Made by a program: the position numbers and the translations under genes. 64,000 bases of DNA, from NCBI GenBank assembly GCA_963170055.1, contig CAUJGJ010000083.1, positions 1,485,101-1,549,100 of the forward strand, given 5' to 3'. Positions 1-9,266 of this stretch are shown one piece after another. Numbering within the stretch: position 1 is the stretch's first letter; the number at the start of each line of letters is the position of its first letter. The notes below the pieces were generated by a model, which ran no database searches, was not told the DNA's origin, and saw nothing but the letters and a program-made list of their open reading frames with translations. Source of the stretch: Halisarca cf. caerulea. Taxonomy: Eukaryota; Porifera; Demospongiae; Chondrillida; Halisarcidae.

Positions 1-429
1 GTATGTGAATTAACTGTAGAAGTTCAACATTGTGCAATTTCATGTCAGAGGGTGTGGTTATTGGCATCACATGAAATAATGTGTACATGACTTTCAAACA
101 GTAGATGTGGTGAAGTGGTATTATAAATGTTGCGTTAAGTTTCTGCATTTAACTTTGAAGACAAAGCACCCCATTCCTCAAATCCCCAGTGTACAAAATG
201 ATTCATCTTGTCTGAATCCAAAAAGAGCAAAAGTTTTGCTTGAACATTGTTTTGCCAGAAGCATCGACAACACAGAAACCTCACTTAACCCATTGAACAT
301 ATCAGATGCTGAAGATGACTACACAGATCTTGTCAATGAGTTTAAAGACATACTAAATGCAATGCAGCATGCTGTTTGAGAAAGGAAAAGGGGAATCAAG
401 TACAATGCTGATTTGACTAACCCTGCCCA
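1..429. other. Unassigned stretch left of the Helitron relic
   Basis: A 90-codon open frame on the plus strand (107-379) lies here, but I do not recognise its product. It is acidic towards its end and stops about 50 bases before sequence that clearly reads as a Helitron. The position fits a decayed upstream part of the same Helitron polyprotein, but I see no Rep (HUH) motif, so this is only a guess from position. Confidence 0.25.
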
Positions 430-1935
430 CTAGAATCAAAAACCACCATTGAGTTTCAAGAGCTACCTAACAAGAGAATACAAGCAAAAGTGAACACAAA
501 ATGAAATGATCCTCTCCTAAATACTCACAATAAATCTCTACTACAATTGTGAGTATTACACGTTGATGCGCAAACCATTACAGACATAGAAGATTGCATA
601 CATTACATGGCAAAATATTCTGCTAAAGCCGAGGCAAAGTCACAGACAGCTAAGCAAATTTTAGAACATGTGTCGGAAACTGTCGCACTTCAAACACAAG
701 CAGTGTTGTTCATTCTGCTATGATCAAATCTATAGGAGAAAGAGATTTCAGTGCACACGAAGCTACACACATGCTATTTGGGGTACCACTATATAGCTGT
801 GCATTCACATATTCACATTCATTACAGTTTTACTTGATGAAATGCTAACTTATGAAATCCAACGTACTTCATCTAAAACAAAAATAACAACAAAGAAATC
901 TATTGTGCAATGCTATGCTCAAAGGACATGCTCCCTGGATCAAACAGGTCATGAAATGAACTTACATACATCAATATTTAAGTCATTACATACTATGCAG
1001 TGAATAATGTACAGTACTAAAACAGCGAAAGACCCAGTGATTGTACGAACTTATATCCTAACTAATCCAAAAGGCAAGCATTACCCTCAATACTACAAAT
1101 ATCAACTTACAGTATAAAGTACAAGCCCTGGCAACACCCATTCTCAAACGCATGGAACAATTTAATCTTCCTGAAATCGATGAATCATACATCTCTGCAT
1201 ATCACTACTTCCTCAAAGAACGAAATTCAGTTTGTTACCTACCACAACTTCCAGAGGAACTTGAATTGGTGGAACAGTACCTTAAACAAAATAATGTCAA
1301 TGACTCTGATGATGGAATTCAAACTGAAAAGGAAGAATGGATGATACTCTTACAACTGAATCCAGATTTTCATGGCACTCAAAATGCTTTAGACAACATT
1401 AAAGGGCGTGCTGCCATAACAAATATCACTCCTGATCAAACACAAGCAAGTCTGAATTGGATTGCAACAATAAGAAAAGAACACACAGTTCAAACAGTAA
1501 CTGTTACAGTTGATCAAGATCATATGCCTAAAATTGATCCCCTTACATTGAATGAAGAACAAAAACTCGCATACAAAATTGTCACAAATCACCATTCAAG
1601 TAAAACACATGCTAAATAACAATTGCTGATGATTATTCATGGATCTGCATATCTGATAAATGCAATTGCATCACAATTAAAGACTGACTGCTGCTTAACT
1701 GATACCACTGGCATAGCAGTGTTCAGCATAAATAGTGTCACAATACATTCACTCTTACAGCTTCCAATCAAGAATCAAGGTGCATGAGATTTAGAAGGAA
1801 ATGCACTCATAAAACTACAGCAGAAACTTGAACACAAACAATACATAATCATGCCAATGTTGGGACAAAGGTCATTCATATGGATTGACAAAGATTAAGA
1901 CAAGCAACAGCATGTTATGACATGATTTTTGGTAA
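430..1935 (+). pseudogene. Helitron polyprotein relic, 5' half (pre-helicase region and start of PIF1-like helicase)
   Basis: Conceptual translation with stops and shifts gives Helitron landmarks in order. NDPLLNTHNKSLLQL and CIHYMAKYSAKAEAKSQ fall near 510-650, and SAMIKSIGERDFSAHEATHM near 715-775. An open 155-codon stretch (1152-1619) ends in LNEEQKLAYKIV, the entry to the PIF1-type helicase. TIHSLLQLPI follows near 1740 and LGQRSFIWIDK near 1860-1895. Helitrons move by rolling-circle replication with a Rep-helicase protein. The Walker A loop is missing: the text goes from IHGSA straight to YLINAI with no GKS/GKT. The Walker B DE is also lost, as YIIMPMLGQ. The last recognisable codons (RLRQATACYDMIFGKF) end near 1937, where a LINE tail begins. 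The helicase continues at 10915, so this is the left part of one split, dead gene. Confidence 0.75.
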
Positions 1936-1944
1936 ATTTTAATA

Positions 1945-2111
1945 AGCAAATAAGTAAATAAGCATTTTCTACTCACCCCCACATACAGTACACTCTATAA
2001 TTTTTCCCTACAACTTCCAACTTTCACAACACTTATAACCAATTTTATTTTGGCTGCACCAAACCCTGAGGGGTATCAGTCCATCAATCACAATATGTGA
2101 TGGTAAAGCAG

Positions 2112-2112
<1 letters not shown>
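1945..2112 (+). mobile_element. 5'-truncated 3' end of a CR1/L2-like LINE
   Basis: About 165 bases match, in opposite orientation, the 3' end of the LINE whose tail lies at 20401-20560. Both contain AAGCATTTTCTACTCACCCC, the CTCTATAATTTT block, the CCAACTTTCACA-like block and CAGTCCATCAATCACA. Both end in AAAGCAGATAAT or AAAGCAAATAAT and then an AAT repeat. No protein is encoded. It landed in the Helitron helicase reading frame, and later elements were added at its AAT tail. Confidence 0.65.
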
Positions 2113-2146
<34 letters not shown>

Positions 2147-2147
2147 T
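2113..2147. repeat. (TAA)n tract at the 5' junction of retrotransposon copy 1
   Basis: Eleven or so ATA/TAA units lie between the LINE tail and the start of the first RLE-type retrotransposon. A short run of TTTGA repeats follows before the element proper. It is probably the tail of the LINE fragment reused as an insertion site. Confidence 0.8.
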
Positions 2148-2174
2148 TGATTTGATTTGATTTGACGTGACAAG

Positions 2175-4307
2175 ATGGCGGCAGCGCCGCGCTCTCAATC
2201 ATTTTCGCGGTGCTGCTCTTGTATGAAGAATGGTCGATGTGTCCGATGCGCTTGTGTGAAAAGAGGACAGATCTGTATAGATTGCTGGCCGTCAAAAATT
2301 AAGCCCAACCGATGCATGAATTCAATACATACCGCTCAAGGGTCTACGGTCAACAGCGCTCCAATCCATCCACCGGCCGCTGTTCCACAACCTGCTATGG
2401 ATCACCATTCAACGCACCAATCAACCAACGAATCCACCTACCAATTATCTATTGAATCTACTCAACAATCAGCTAGCGAATTTCACCGATCTTCCACCGA
2501 ATCCATTCAACTACAACCCGATGCTTCCACACGCGAAATCGAGTCTCTAACTTCACTCCTTAACACGCGCATTAAGGTCGTGAAGCGAGTACCCCGCCTG
2601 TCAAGGGTGACTGTTGCGCGGAAACTCGCCAATGTGGTGGAACAGGTTGTTTCACGAAATGACCTGCAATCTTGGGTGAGACTTCTCTCGTTCTCTAAGA
2701 AGTGCCTTTGCACACCTGTTAGAGGGGGTAAGCGTTGGAGTTTGGCCACCCTGATCAACAAGCAGGTGTCCCAGGAATCATCTGTATCTGAGATGCCGGC
2801 CAATCGGCCCCACTGTTCCAAACCTTGCAAAAAGGACAATCACATGGACCATCTGGCCTCCAGAGTCTCCAGTAAACTGGAAGAGGGTGACTACCGGGGA
2901 GCAGTCAGGTTGGCATGCAGTGAGGACGTTATTGCGGAGCCGAGTAGGGAGACCCTACAAGCCCTCCAGGCAAAGCATCCCGCCTCGCCTCCTGACTCTA
3001 ACATTTCCACTTTTGAACCAACATCATCACTTGCTTTTAACATTGATACTCAAATCATCATGAGGGTAATCTCATCTTTTCCCAAGGGCTCAGGCGGGGG
3101 TCCTGATGGCCTTCTCCCTCAACATCTAAAAGACCTTACCAGTCCATCAGCAGGTGATGGGGGCACATTCCTATTGACAGCCCTAGTGGGGCTCATCACA
3201 CTGATTCTTGAGGGTAGAACTCCCATTCCCATCCGTCCCCTCTTCTTCGGTGCAAATTTGACAGCCCTCACCAAGAAGTGTGGGGGTATCCGTCCAATTG
3301 CAGTAGGTTATACCCTGAGAAGACTTGCCTCAAAATGTGCCAGCTTACATGCTCTTGAAACCATCCCTAATTTGCTAGCCCCCTACCAACTGGGTTTTGG
3401 AATTGCTGGGGGTATCGAGGCAGCCATCCATGCCAGTAGAGTTTACCTCAACGCCCTACCCTCTGACAAAGCCTTGGTAAAAGTGGATTTTAGAAATGCA
3501 TTCAACTCCATCCGCCGGGACAAAATCCTGGGCGCTGTTGAAGATCACATCCCAGAACTGCTACCATATGTTCAATCAGCTTACGCTTCTTCATCCATCC
3601 TGATGTGGAATGATGCTCAAGTGGTATCTGCAGAGGGAATTCAGCAGGGAGACCCTCTGGGTCCTATGCTGTTTTGCTTGGGCATTCACAACATGGTATC
3701 CAGTCTTTCATCCGAATTCAAAGCATTTTACCTGGACGACGGCACGTTAGGTGGAAGTGTTGAGGATATGGTGGCAGACTTACGGAGAATTGAGGACCAG
3801 GGAAAAGCCTTGGGACTTTTCCTGAATGTGGACAAATCTGAGGTGGTGTGTCACAGTGAGTCTTCAGTTGGTCACCTTCTGTCAACATTTCCAGGCCTGC
3901 AGTACATTCAAGCTTCACACGCCATTTTGTTGGGTTCTCCTCTGGGAAGTGAGGCACTTCAAGTCTGCTTTGAGGAACAACTTCATCAGCTAAATGTTAT
4001 AGGAAAACGGCTTTGTCACCTTCAAATGCATGACGTCATCACCATCCTGCGCCACTCCTTCTCCATTCCAAAGCTTTTGCACATCCTCCGCACCTCACCT
4101 GCTTATTCTTCACCATTCCTGGAGTCCTGGGACCATCTACTGAAGTCCACAGTTTCTAGGATCACCAACATTGATTTCAACCATGGCAACTCGTGGCTTC
4201 AGGCAACTCTTCCCGTTAAATCAGGTGGCCTTGGGTTTCGGAGTGCCTCCATCCTTGCACCATCTGCCTTCCTGGCATCTGCTGATGGAGCCTCTGACCT
4301 AATGTAG
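2175..4307 (+). CDS. Retrotransposon protein: Cys-rich N-terminus and reverse transcriptase
   Basis: This is a 710-codon open frame. Residues about 13-50 carry nine cysteines (CCSCMKNGRCVRCACV, then C, DCWP and a last C), presumably a zinc-binding nucleic-acid contact. A low-complexity Ser/Thr/Gln region follows. RT motifs are clear: GGGPDGLLPQHLKDL, then motif A VDFRNAFNS with Asp438, motif B' IQQGDPLGPMLF, and motif C FYLDDGT with Asp521 and Asp522. LNVDKSE (motif D) and LLGSPLGS (motif E) follow. All catalytic aspartates are present. The start codon is the first ATG after the junction and matches the start of copy 2. The frame ends in UAG, and the same frame stays open to 5222, encoding the endonuclease. 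The enzyme would copy element RNA at a nicked target by target-primed reverse transcription. Confidence 0.85.
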   Translation: MAAAPRSQSFSRCCSCMKNGRCVRCACVKRGQICIDCWPSKIKPNRCMNSIHTAQGSTVNSAPIHPPAAVPQPAMDHHSTHQSTNESTYQLSIESTQQSASEFHRSSTESIQLQPDASTREIESLTSLLNTRIKVVKRVPRLSRVTVARKLANVVEQVVSRNDLQSWVRLLSFSKKCLCTPVRGGKRWSLATLINKQVSQESSVSEMPANRPHCSKPCKKDNHMDHLASRVSSKLEEGDYRGAVRLACSEDVIAEPSRETLQALQAKHPASPPDSNISTFEPTSSLAFNIDTQIIMRVISSFPKGSGGGPDGLLPQHLKDLTSPSAGDGGTFLLTALVGLITLILEGRTPIPIRPLFFGANLTALTKKCGGIRPIAVGYTLRRLASKCASLHALETIPNLLAPYQLGFGIAGGIEAAIHASRVYLNALPSDKALVKVDFRNAFNSIRRDKILGAVEDHIPELLPYVQSAYASSSILMWNDAQVVSAEGIQQGDPLGPMLFCLGIHNMVSSLSSEFKAFYLDDGTLGGSVEDMVADLRRIEDQGKALGLFLNVDKSEVVCHSESSVGHLLSTFPGLQYIQASHAILLGSPLGSEALQVCFEEQLHQLNVIGKRLCHLQMHDVITILRHSFSIPKLLHILRTSPAYSSPFLESWDHLLKSTVSRITNIDFNHGNSWLQATLPVKSGGLGFRSASILAPSAFLASADGASDLM
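4305..4307 (+). other. In-frame UAG between RT and endonuclease, shared by copies 1 and 2
   Basis: The codon is TAG followed by CAACTC. The same TAG sits at 7542-7544 in copy 2. At the aligned position the minus-strand copy (15095-17335) has CAG (Gln) and the copy at 29070-32400 has TGC (Cys). The stop is therefore derived, and it predates the split of copies 1 and 2. CAA after UAG is part of the known leaky context UAG-CAR-YYA, but the third codon does not fit. Readthrough is possible but unproven. Confidence 0.6.
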
Positions 4308-4382
4308 CAACTCCTTCCTATCCATCTGCTATCCACCCCATACCTCGACAGAGACTATGCCCTGGTCAGGTGGAGAAGTGCC

Positions 4383-5222
4383 TTGCCTGAGGACACACCT
4401 CTCCCCAATGCCACAAGCCAACAAAAATCCTGGGACCGGCCATCAGTCCAGCACTTGTTTGACACCCTTTTGAGCCACTGTGCTGATGACATCTCTAGAT
4501 CTCGGTTGCTAGGAGCAGCCTCACCTGAGTCTGGTGCATGGTTGAATGCTCTACCTGTCTCTTCCCTGGGCCTCCGCATGTCTAACGATACCATCCGCAT
4601 CGCCATTGGCCTCAGAGTAGGTGCACCCTTGTGCCTGCCCCACACCTGTGCCTGTTGTGGAAAACCTGTGGACAATCTGGGTCTCCATGGTCTGAGCTGT
4701 CAGTCAAGCCAAGGGAGAGTTCCCCGCCATCAGATGCTGAATAACATCATCCACCGGTCTTTGACCTCTGCCAACATCAGCAATAGGCTTGAACCATCTG
4801 GACTCTACAGAGCGGATGGGAAACGTCCAGATGGGGTCACTCACGTTCCATGGTCTGGTGGGAAATTCCTCGTGTGGGATGCAACATGTGTGGACACATT
4901 CTGCAGCTCCCGAAGAAGTGCAGCAGCTAAGGAAGCAGGAGGAGCTGCAGCCATTGCTGAAAGAGAGAAGGCAAGAAAGTATGAGCACCTTGACAGGTCG
5001 TACAGCTTCCAGCCAATTGCAGTGGAAACCTGTGGATCAATGGGCCCAGAGTCATTGTGTTTCCTGCATGACCTCGGCCAAAGATTGAAATCAGCCACTG
5101 GAGAGAATCAGTCCTTCAGCTATCTATTACAGCGGCTTTCAGTGGCCATACAAACAGGTAATGCCTCTTCGATTCTGGGCACCATGGATTTCTCATCGGA
5201 GCTGCCAGATTCTATTGATTAA
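4383..5222 (+). CDS. Retrotransposon protein, C-terminal part: CCHC knuckle and restriction-like endonuclease
   Basis: This frame is continuous with the RT frame. The Met at 4383 is only the first ATG after the UAG, and coding similarity begins right after the stop. A conserved linker (SGAWLNALPVSSLGLRM) leads to a zinc knuckle of form CX2C-X8-H-X4-C (CACCGKPVDNLGLHGLSC) followed by GRVPRHQMLNNIIHRSL. The nuclease core follows: KRPDG with Asp at 4830-4832, then VWDATCVDTF with Asp at 4878-4880. After that come a Lys/Glu-rich helix and a conserved tail (FQPIAVETCGSMGPESLCF). CCHC, then RPD, then a spaced D-x-T is the signature of the restriction-like endonuclease of R2/R4-type elements, which nicks the target for priming. 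Family assignment below that level is inference. Confidence 0.8.
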   Translation: MPEDTPLPNATSQQKSWDRPSVQHLFDTLLSHCADDISRSRLLGAASPESGAWLNALPVSSLGLRMSNDTIRIAIGLRVGAPLCLPHTCACCGKPVDNLGLHGLSCQSSQGRVPRHQMLNNIIHRSLTSANISNRLEPSGLYRADGKRPDGVTHVPWSGGKFLVWDATCVDTFCSSRRSAAAKEAGGAAAIAEREKARKYEHLDRSYSFQPIAVETCGSMGPESLCFLHDLGQRLKSATGENQSFSYLLQRLSVAIQTGNASSILGTMDFSSELPDSID

Positions 5223-5353
5223 TTAGGCCTTGTATGTAATGGTTTTTTTTTTCTTTCATTTTGTGTTGTATGTAATAATAATCTGTATTTAGTAATTTCC
5301 GTTTGTGTTTGTGTCTAGTATAGTATAATATTAACTATCTATGTATCAAGTGT

Positions 5354-5356
<3 letters not shown>

Positions 5357-5387
<31 letters not shown>
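5357..5387. repeat. (TAA)n tail of copy 1, junction to copy 2
   Basis: About ten TAA units follow GTGTT at the end of copy 1. Twenty bases later copy 2 begins with GATTGACGTGACAAGATGGC, so two copies lie head to tail with only this tract and a short leader between them. Confidence 0.85.
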
Positions 5388-5412
5388 TCTGGGTGGTGAT
5401 TGACGTGACAAG

Positions 5413-6415
5413 ATGGCGGCAGCGCCACGCTCTCAATCTTTTTCGCGGTGCTGCTCTTGTATGAAGAATGGTCGATGTGTCCGATGCGCTTGTGTGAAAA
5501 GAGAACAACTCTGTGTAGATTGCTGGCCGTCAAAAATCAAGCCCAACCGATGCATGAATTCAATACATACCGCTCAAGGGTCTACGGTCAACAGCGCTCC
5601 AATCCATCCACCGGCCGCTGTTCCACAACCTGCCATGGATAACCAATCAACGCACCAATCAACCAATGAATCCACCTACCAATTATCTATTGAATCTACT
5701 CAACAATTAGCTAGCGAATTTCACCAATCTTCCACCGAATCCATTCAACTACAACCCGATGCTTCCACATGCGAAATCAAGTCTCTAACTTTACTCCTCA
5801 CCATGCGCATTAAGGTCGTGAAGCGAGTACCTCACCTATCAAGGGTGACTGTCGTGCGAAAACTCGCCAATGTGGTGGAACAGGTTGTTTCACGAAATGA
5901 CCTGCAATCTTGGGTAAGACTGCTCTCTTTTTTCAAGAAGTGCCTTTGCACACCTGTTAGAGGGGGTAAGCGTTGGAGTCTGGCCACCCTGATCAACAAG
6001 CAGGTGTCCCAGGAATCATCTGTATCTGAGATGCCGGCCAATCGGCCCCACTGCTCCAAACCTTTCAAAAACAACAATCACATGGACCATCTGGCCTCCA
6101 GAGTCTCCAGTAAAACTGGAAGAGGGTGACTACTGAGGAGTAGTCAGGTTGGCATGTAGTGAGGACGTTATTGCGGAGCCGAGTAGGGAGACCCTACAAG
6201 CCCTCCAGGCAAAGCATCCTGCCTCCTCTCCTGACTCTAACATTTCCACTTTTGAACCAACATCATCACTTGCTTTTACCATTGATACTCAAATCATCAT
6301 GAGGGTAATCTCATTTTTTCCCAAGGGCTCAGGCGGGGGTCCTGATGGCCTTCTTCCTCAACACCTAAAAGACCTTACCAGTCCATCAGCAGGTGATGGG
6401 GGCACATCTCTATAG
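5413..6415 (+). pseudogene. Copy 2 N-terminal region and start of RT, frameshifted
   Basis: The Cys-rich domain (CCSCMKNGRCVRCACVKR) and the following arginine-rich helix (RVTVVRKLANVVEQVVSRND) are intact in 5413-6129. The frame then breaks. A second piece (6149-6415) carries CSEDVIAEPSRETLQAL and GGGPDGLLPQHLKDL up to a new nonsense codon. Both pieces align without gaps to copy 1 residues 1 to about 410, apart from the added base. Confidence 0.8.
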
Positions 6416-6424
6416 ACAGCCCTA

Positions 6425-7544
6425 GTGGGGCTCATCACACTGATTCTTGAGGGTGGAACTCCCACTCCCATTCGTCCCCTCTTCTTCGGTGCAAATTTGA
6501 CAGCCCTCACCAAGAAGTGTGGGGGCATCCGCCCGATTGCAGTAGGTTACACCCTGAGAAGACTTGCCTCAAAATGTGCCAGCTTACATGCTCTTGAAAC
6601 CATCCCTAATTTGCTAGCCCCCTACCAACTGGGTTTTGGAATTGCTGGGGGTATCGAGGCAGCCATCCATGCCAGTAGAGTTTACCTCAACGCCCTACCC
6701 TCTGACAAAGCCTTGGTAAAAGTGGATTTTAGAAATGCATTCAACTCCATCCGCTGGGACAAAATCCTGGGTGCTGTTGAAGATCACATCCCAGAACTGC
6801 TACCATATATTCAATCAGCTTACGCTTCTTCATCCATCCTCATGTGGAATGATGCTCAAGTGGTATCTGCAGAGGGAATTCAGCAGGGAGACCCTCTGGG
6901 TCCCATGCTGTTTTGCTTGGGCATTCATAACATGGTATCCAGTCTTTCATCCGAATTCAAAGCATTTTACCTGGACAACGACACGATAGGTGGAAGTGTT
7001 GAGGATATTGTGGCAGACTTACGAAGAATTGAGGACCAGGGAAAAGCCTTAGGACTTTTCCTGAATGTGGACAAATCTGAGGTGGTGTGTCACAATGAGC
7101 CTGCAGTTGGTCACCTTCTGTCAACATTTCCAGGCCTGCAGTACGTTCAAGCTTCACACGCCATTTTGTTGGGTTCTCCCCTGGGAAGTGAGGCACTTCA
7201 AGTCTGCTTTGAGGAACAACTTCATCAGCTAAATGTTATAAGACAACAGCTTTGTCACCTTCAAATGCATGACGCCATCACCATCCTGCGCCACTCCTTT
7301 CCATCCCAAAGCTTTTGCACATCCTCCGCACCTCACCTGCTTATTCTTCACCATTCCTGGAGTCCTGGAACCATCTACTGAAGTCCACTGTTTCTAGGAT
7401 CACCAACATTGATTTCAACCATGGCAACTCGTGGCTTCAGGCAACTCTTCCCATTAAATCGGGTGGCCTTGGGTTTTGGAGTGCCTCTATCCTTGCACTG
7501 TTTGCCTTCCTGGCTTCGCTGATGGAGCCTCTGACCTAATGTAG
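6425..7544 (+). pseudogene. Copy 2 RT core with a mutated active site
   Basis: The frame covers VDFRNAFNSIRWD, IQQGDPLGPMLFC and LNVDKSE. Motif C reads FYLDNDT instead of FYLDDGT: the codon at 6977-6979 is AAC, so the second catalytic Asp is Asn. Frameshifts near 7298 and 7513 follow, and then the shared TAG (7542-7544). This protein could not have supported DNA synthesis in its present form. Confidence 0.8.
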
Positions 7545-8463
7545 CAACTCCTTCCTATCCATCTGCTATCCACCCCATACCTCCACAGAGACTATGCCCT
7601 GGTTAGGTGGAGAAGTGCCTTGCCTGAGGACACACCTCTCCCCAATGCCACAAACCAACAAAAATCCTGGGACCGGCCATCAGCCCAGCATGCACTTGTT
7701 TGACACCCTCTCGAGCCATTGTGCTGATGACATCTCTAGATCTCGGTTGCTAGGAGCAGCCTCACCTGAGTCTGGTGCATGGTTGAATGCTCTACGTGTT
7801 TCTTCCCTGGGTCTCCGCATGCCTAATGATACCATCCGCATTGCCATTGGCCTCAGAGTAGGTGCGCCCCTGTGTCTGCCCCACACCTGTGCTTGCTGCG
7901 GAAAACCTGTGGACAATCTGGGTCTCCATGGTCTGAGCTGTCAGTCAAGCCAAGGGAGAGTTCCCCGCCATCAGATGCTGAATAACATCATCCACCGGTC
8001 TTTGGCCTCTGCCAACATCAGCAATAGGCTTGAACCATCTGGACTTTACAGAGCAGATGGGAAACGTCCAGATGGGGTCACCCACGTTCCATGGTCTGGC
8101 GGGAAATTCCTTGTGTGGGATGCGACATGTGTGGACACATTCTGCAGCTCCCGCAGAAGTGCAGCAGCCAAGGAAGCAGGAGGAGCTGCAGCCATTGCTG
8201 AGAGAGAGAAGGCAAGAAAGTACGAGCACCTTGACAGGTCGTACAGCTTCCAGCCAATTGCAGTGGAAACCTGTGGATCAATGGGCCCAGAGTCATTGTG
8301 TTTCCTGCATGACCTTGGGCAAAGATTGAAATCAGCCACTGGAGAGAATCAGTCCTTCAGCTATCTATTACAGCGGCTTTCAGTGGCCATACAAACAGGG
8401 AATGCCTCTTCGATTCTGGGCACCATGGATTTCTCATCGGAGCTGCCAGATTCTATTGATTAA
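7545..8463 (+). pseudogene. Copy 2 endonuclease domain
   Basis: After a four-base gain near 7687 the frame is open to 8463 and reproduces the copy 1 C-terminus. It has the knuckle CACCGKPVDNLGLHGLSC, KRPDG, VWDATCVDTF and the ETCGSMGPESLCF block. The endonuclease is thus undamaged in its core while the RT of the same copy is dead. Confidence 0.75.
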
Positions 8464-8679
8464 TTAGGCCTTGTATGTAATATTGTTTTCTTTCATTTTG
8501 CATGTGTTGTCTGTAATAATAATGTGTGTTTAGTAATTTCCGTTTGTGTTTGTGACTAGTATATTATATTAATTATCTATGTATCTAGTGTTTAATTTTG
8601 TTGTACACACCTGTTGTTTTTGTCTCGTCTTTTAACGTTTGCATGATCATAAAAATATTATATTAATAATAATAAAATA

Positions 8680-9185
8680 CGCGTTGTTGGCCAAAGATGG
8701 CGGCCAACACGCGGGTGATCATTGCTGAAGATGAGCTTGAAGTGACGTCTCAGTCAAAGAATCGGTCAATGGATAGGGCAGGGAACCGGTCGAAACATCA
8801 AGTTCCCAGTAACTACCATCGCCATATGCATCGCTTGCTGCTTTCCATGGGATGGGGAGCGTCCTTCTTTGCACCTTCCGCCTTTTCGGCTTTTGCTGTT
8901 GGCGCTCCTCACCCATGGGTAGTCTGTCGGGCTGAGATAGAGCAGGAAGGACAGTCGCAGGCCGTATCAGGCTTCCTTCTTCTACGTTGGCAGTTGCCCA
9001 GGGGCATTAAGGAGTGCGTTCTTCTTTGCACCTCCCGCCATTTTGGCATTGCTGTTGGCGCCTCCTTACATTTGCTTATGGACAGCTACGACGGGAAGAG
9101 AGCTAAGCCTTACTTGCCTTGTCATTGACAGTAATTATAGGTCTAGAACAATTAGTGACTTGTTGTAAATTATTCTAATTTACCC
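8680..9185 (+). mobile_element. Short non-autonomous derivative sharing 5' and 3' ends with the RLE family
   Basis: This unit of about 500 bases begins with CCAAAGATGGCGGCCAACAC, resembling the AAGATGGCGGC start of copies 1 and 2, and ends before (TAA)n. A block of about 55 bases (GCGTTCTTCTTTGCACCTCC, then GCCATTTTGGC, then GCTGTTGGCGCCTCC) occurs at 9010-9066, in a diverged form at 8859-8921, and again at 40168-40232 in the 3' UTR of another RLE-family copy. A 143-codon frame (8697-9128) runs through it, but I see no protein motif and do not treat it as a gene. It looks SINE-like: borrowed ends around a short core. Confidence 0.5.
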
Positions 9186-9201
9186 ATAATAATAATAATT
9201 A

Positions 9202-9264
<63 letters not shown>
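9186..9264. repeat. (TAA)n microsatellite, about 25 units
   Basis: This is the longest TAA tract in the left part of the window. It separates the short derivative from the next RLE-family copy, which begins about 20 bases later with GATTCAAGATGG. Confidence 0.9.

Positions 9265-9266
<2 letters not shown>

Larger units (their letters stand above)
2150..5385 (+). mobile_element. RLE-type non-LTR retrotransposon, copy 1 (near full length)
   Basis: The element is about 3.2 kb. It starts within 20-30 bases of the ATG (ACGTGACAAGATGGCGGCAG) and has a very short leader. One long frame (2175-5222) is interrupted by a single UAG at 4305-4307. A 130-base 3' UTR follows, and the element ends in (TAA)n at 5357-5385. 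Domain order is Cys-rich region, reverse transcriptase, CCHC knuckle, restriction-like endonuclease, as in R2/R4/NeSL-type elements. Copy 2 follows directly in the same orientation, joined through the TAA tail. Apart from the UAG no frameshift is seen, so this is the best preserved copy in the window and a candidate for recent activity. Confidence 0.85.
5388..8675 (+). mobile_element. RLE-type retrotransposon, copy 2 (near full length, inactivated)
   Basis: It is colinear with copy 1 at visibly high identity over its whole length. It is broken by an extra A near 6113 followed by a stop, by a TAG at 6413 where copy 1 has a Leu codon, by single-base losses near 7298 and 7513, and by a four-base gain near 7687. 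It also carries the shared TAG at 7542-7544. Its 3' end is longer than that of copy 1: after the block where copy 1 goes into TAA, it continues for about 75 bases and ends in a short AATAATAAT. The two 3' ends thus differ, which argues against a simple segmental duplication. Confidence 0.8.

Noticed and set aside
2113..8675. Copies 1 and 2 as one segmental tandem duplication
   Set aside because: Not excluded, but the 3' ends differ (copy 2 has about 75 more bases before its tail) and the 5' leaders differ before ACGTGACAAG, which fits two insertions better.
8697..9128. A 143-codon protein gene
   Set aside because: The frame spans two diverged copies of a block found in an untranslated region elsewhere (40168-40232), and no motif is visible. 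Probably chance.
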